Positions 63,268 through 64,000 of a DNA stretch of 64,000 bases are shown here, in pieces. Source of the stretch: Syntrophotaleaceae bacterium (GTDB lineage: Bacteria > Desulfobacterota > Desulfuromonadia > Desulfuromonadales > Syntrophotaleaceae); the NCBI GenBank assembly GCA_041390365.1, contig JAWKQB010000003.1:620001-684000 (forward strand), given 5' to 3'. The notes under the pieces were generated by a model, which saw only the letters and a program-made list of their open reading frames with translations, made no database searches and had not been told where the DNA came from. Made by a program: the position numbers and the translations under genes. The first letter of the stretch is position 1; the number at the start of each line of letters is the position of its first letter.

Positions 63268-64000
63268 ATGGCGAGTCACTCCACCAAAAAAAGTTTTTTT
63301 CGACATATTCATAGAAAAGGGGTTCTGTTTGCGCGCAAACTGGGCCTCCCGTTGAAGATCAAGCCACACATTTCAACCGCTTGCATAACGGGCAGCGTGG
63401 GAAAAACAACGACTTGCCGAATGGTTGCATCGATTTTGCGGGAAGCAGGCAAAACGGTCGCGCTGAGCACGACTCAGGGTACCTATGTGGGAGACAGTCC
63501 ACGGCGTTTCGGCGATTCTTCTAATGGCCGCCGCGGCAGTCGGCTGTTGGTTGAGCGCCAGGTTGATGCAGCGGTGTTTGAAATTGCACGAGGCGGTCTC
63601 ATCGATGAGGGGATGCTGTTTTCCGGCTACGACGTCGGCGCGATGCTGAATGTTTACGACAATCACCTCGGCCTGAAGGGGGTTGAGTCTCGTGCCGATC
63701 TGGCCAAAGTAAAAAAACAGGTGGTGATCAATGCCCGGAAAATGGTGGTTTTGAACGCGGATGATCCTTTTTGTCTTGGTGTAAAGGAGGAAATTCGTGC
63801 CGCCCGCACCTGTCTGATCACGATGACTGCAGACAGCCCCGTTGTACGCGATCACATGTCGAGCGGGGGCGTTGCTGTTCGTCTGGAAGGCAGCGGGGCG
63901 GAAGCGATGATCAGGTTGTATGAGGGCGACCAAATGCTCCTCGCCATGGCCGCGCTGGATATTCCGGCCAGTTGGGGAGGTCGATATCGGCCGGCAATCA
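63268..64000 (+). CDS. Mur-ligase/cyanophycin-synthetase-like protein, 5' part
   Basis: An open frame from ATG 63268 to the right edge (244 codons), so no stop is seen. ATP loop TGSVGKTTT near residue 42, then AVFEIARGGLIDEGMLF, VGAMLNVYDNHLGLKG and VVLNADDP, as in the Mur-ligase domain of cyanophycin synthetases and PgsB/CapB-like poly-gamma-glutamate ligases. The ATP-grasp domain that precedes this in cyanophycin synthetase is absent, since only about 40 residues come before. Amino-acid ligation with ATP is the likely reaction. Confidence 0.72.
   Translation, partial: MASHSTKKSFFRHIHRKGVLFARKLGLPLKIKPHISTACITGSVGKTTTCRMVASILREAGKTVALSTTQGTYVGDSPRRFGDSSNGRRGSRLLVERQVDAAVFEIARGGLIDEGMLFSGYDVGAMLNVYDNHLGLKGVESRADLAKVKKQVVINARKMVVLNADDPFCLGVKEEIRAARTCLITMTADSPVVRDHMSSGGVAVRLEGSGAEAMIRLYEGDQMLLAMAALDIPASWGGRYRPAI

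Overview
The window looks like a chromosome segment of an anaerobic deltaproteobacterial-type organism, most likely Desulfuromonadia (Geobacter/Desulfuromonas/Pelobacter relatives). The grounds are type II secretion GspM/GspN, a trimeric NAD-linked formate dehydrogenase under sigma-54 control, a long Mrp antiporter operon, a di-haem peroxidase, a giant CheR-PAS-GGDEF-EAL protein, and two genes read through in-frame TGA as selenocysteine. Placement is inference from gene content; no 16S rRNA, tRNA or CRISPR was seen.

Layout. 1-3.2 kb: end of a gsp operon (gspM', gspN), a CGGTAT hexamer array, htpX, then on the minus strand marC followed by a SelW-like selenoprotein gene (CxxU, SECIS hairpin). 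3.2-6.0 kb: a BtpA-family remnant, then a sigma-54 response regulator and its histidine kinase on the minus strand. 6.1-11.9 kb: divergent formate dehydrogenase genes and a 48-residue CPxCG lipoprotein. Both transcription units have a -24/-12 promoter and, about 100-120 bp upstream, a pair of GAATATTC-type palindromes, so the adjacent two-component system probably controls both. 12-17.8 kb: the 1947-residue c-di-GMP protein, preceded by a leader with an intrinsic terminator. 18-25.7 kb: a protein with three CSTCGVEF repeats and a compact minus-strand run of eleven mostly exported or membrane proteins, including a DUF2330-like protein with a C-terminal Kunitz domain and a permuted papain-fold protein. 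26-32.5 kb: a CPA2 antiporter fused to an EIIA domain, yifB/comM, thioredoxin reductase, a small membrane protein and a nitrilase-family amidase. 32.8-40.4 kb: a ten-gene Mrp operon. 40.4-49.3 kb: usp, hemW, hrcA-grpE-dnaK-dnaJ (sigma-70 promoter plus CIRCE) and an LpoA-like protein. 49.4-52.1 kb: di-haem peroxidase and a FrnE/DsbA-type selenoprotein (UPWC).

52-60.7 kb is an accessory mosaic: small lipoprotein genes, two copies of a terminator-ended leader RNA, a group II intron, a 263-bp direct repeat carrying a signal-peptide gene, gene fragments (frnE, a PH-like gene, a J-domain gene) and dispersed GGGGTCAGACCT repeats. 60.8-64 kb: a Fic protein, a broken class D beta-lactamase-like reading frame, an alpha/beta hydrolase, and the 5' part of a Mur-ligase/cyanophycin-synthetase-like gene running off the edge.

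Strongest leads: the two selenoproteins with matching SECIS hairpins, the shared sigma-54/palindrome circuit, the eleven-gene exported operon, and the duplicated leader RNA.
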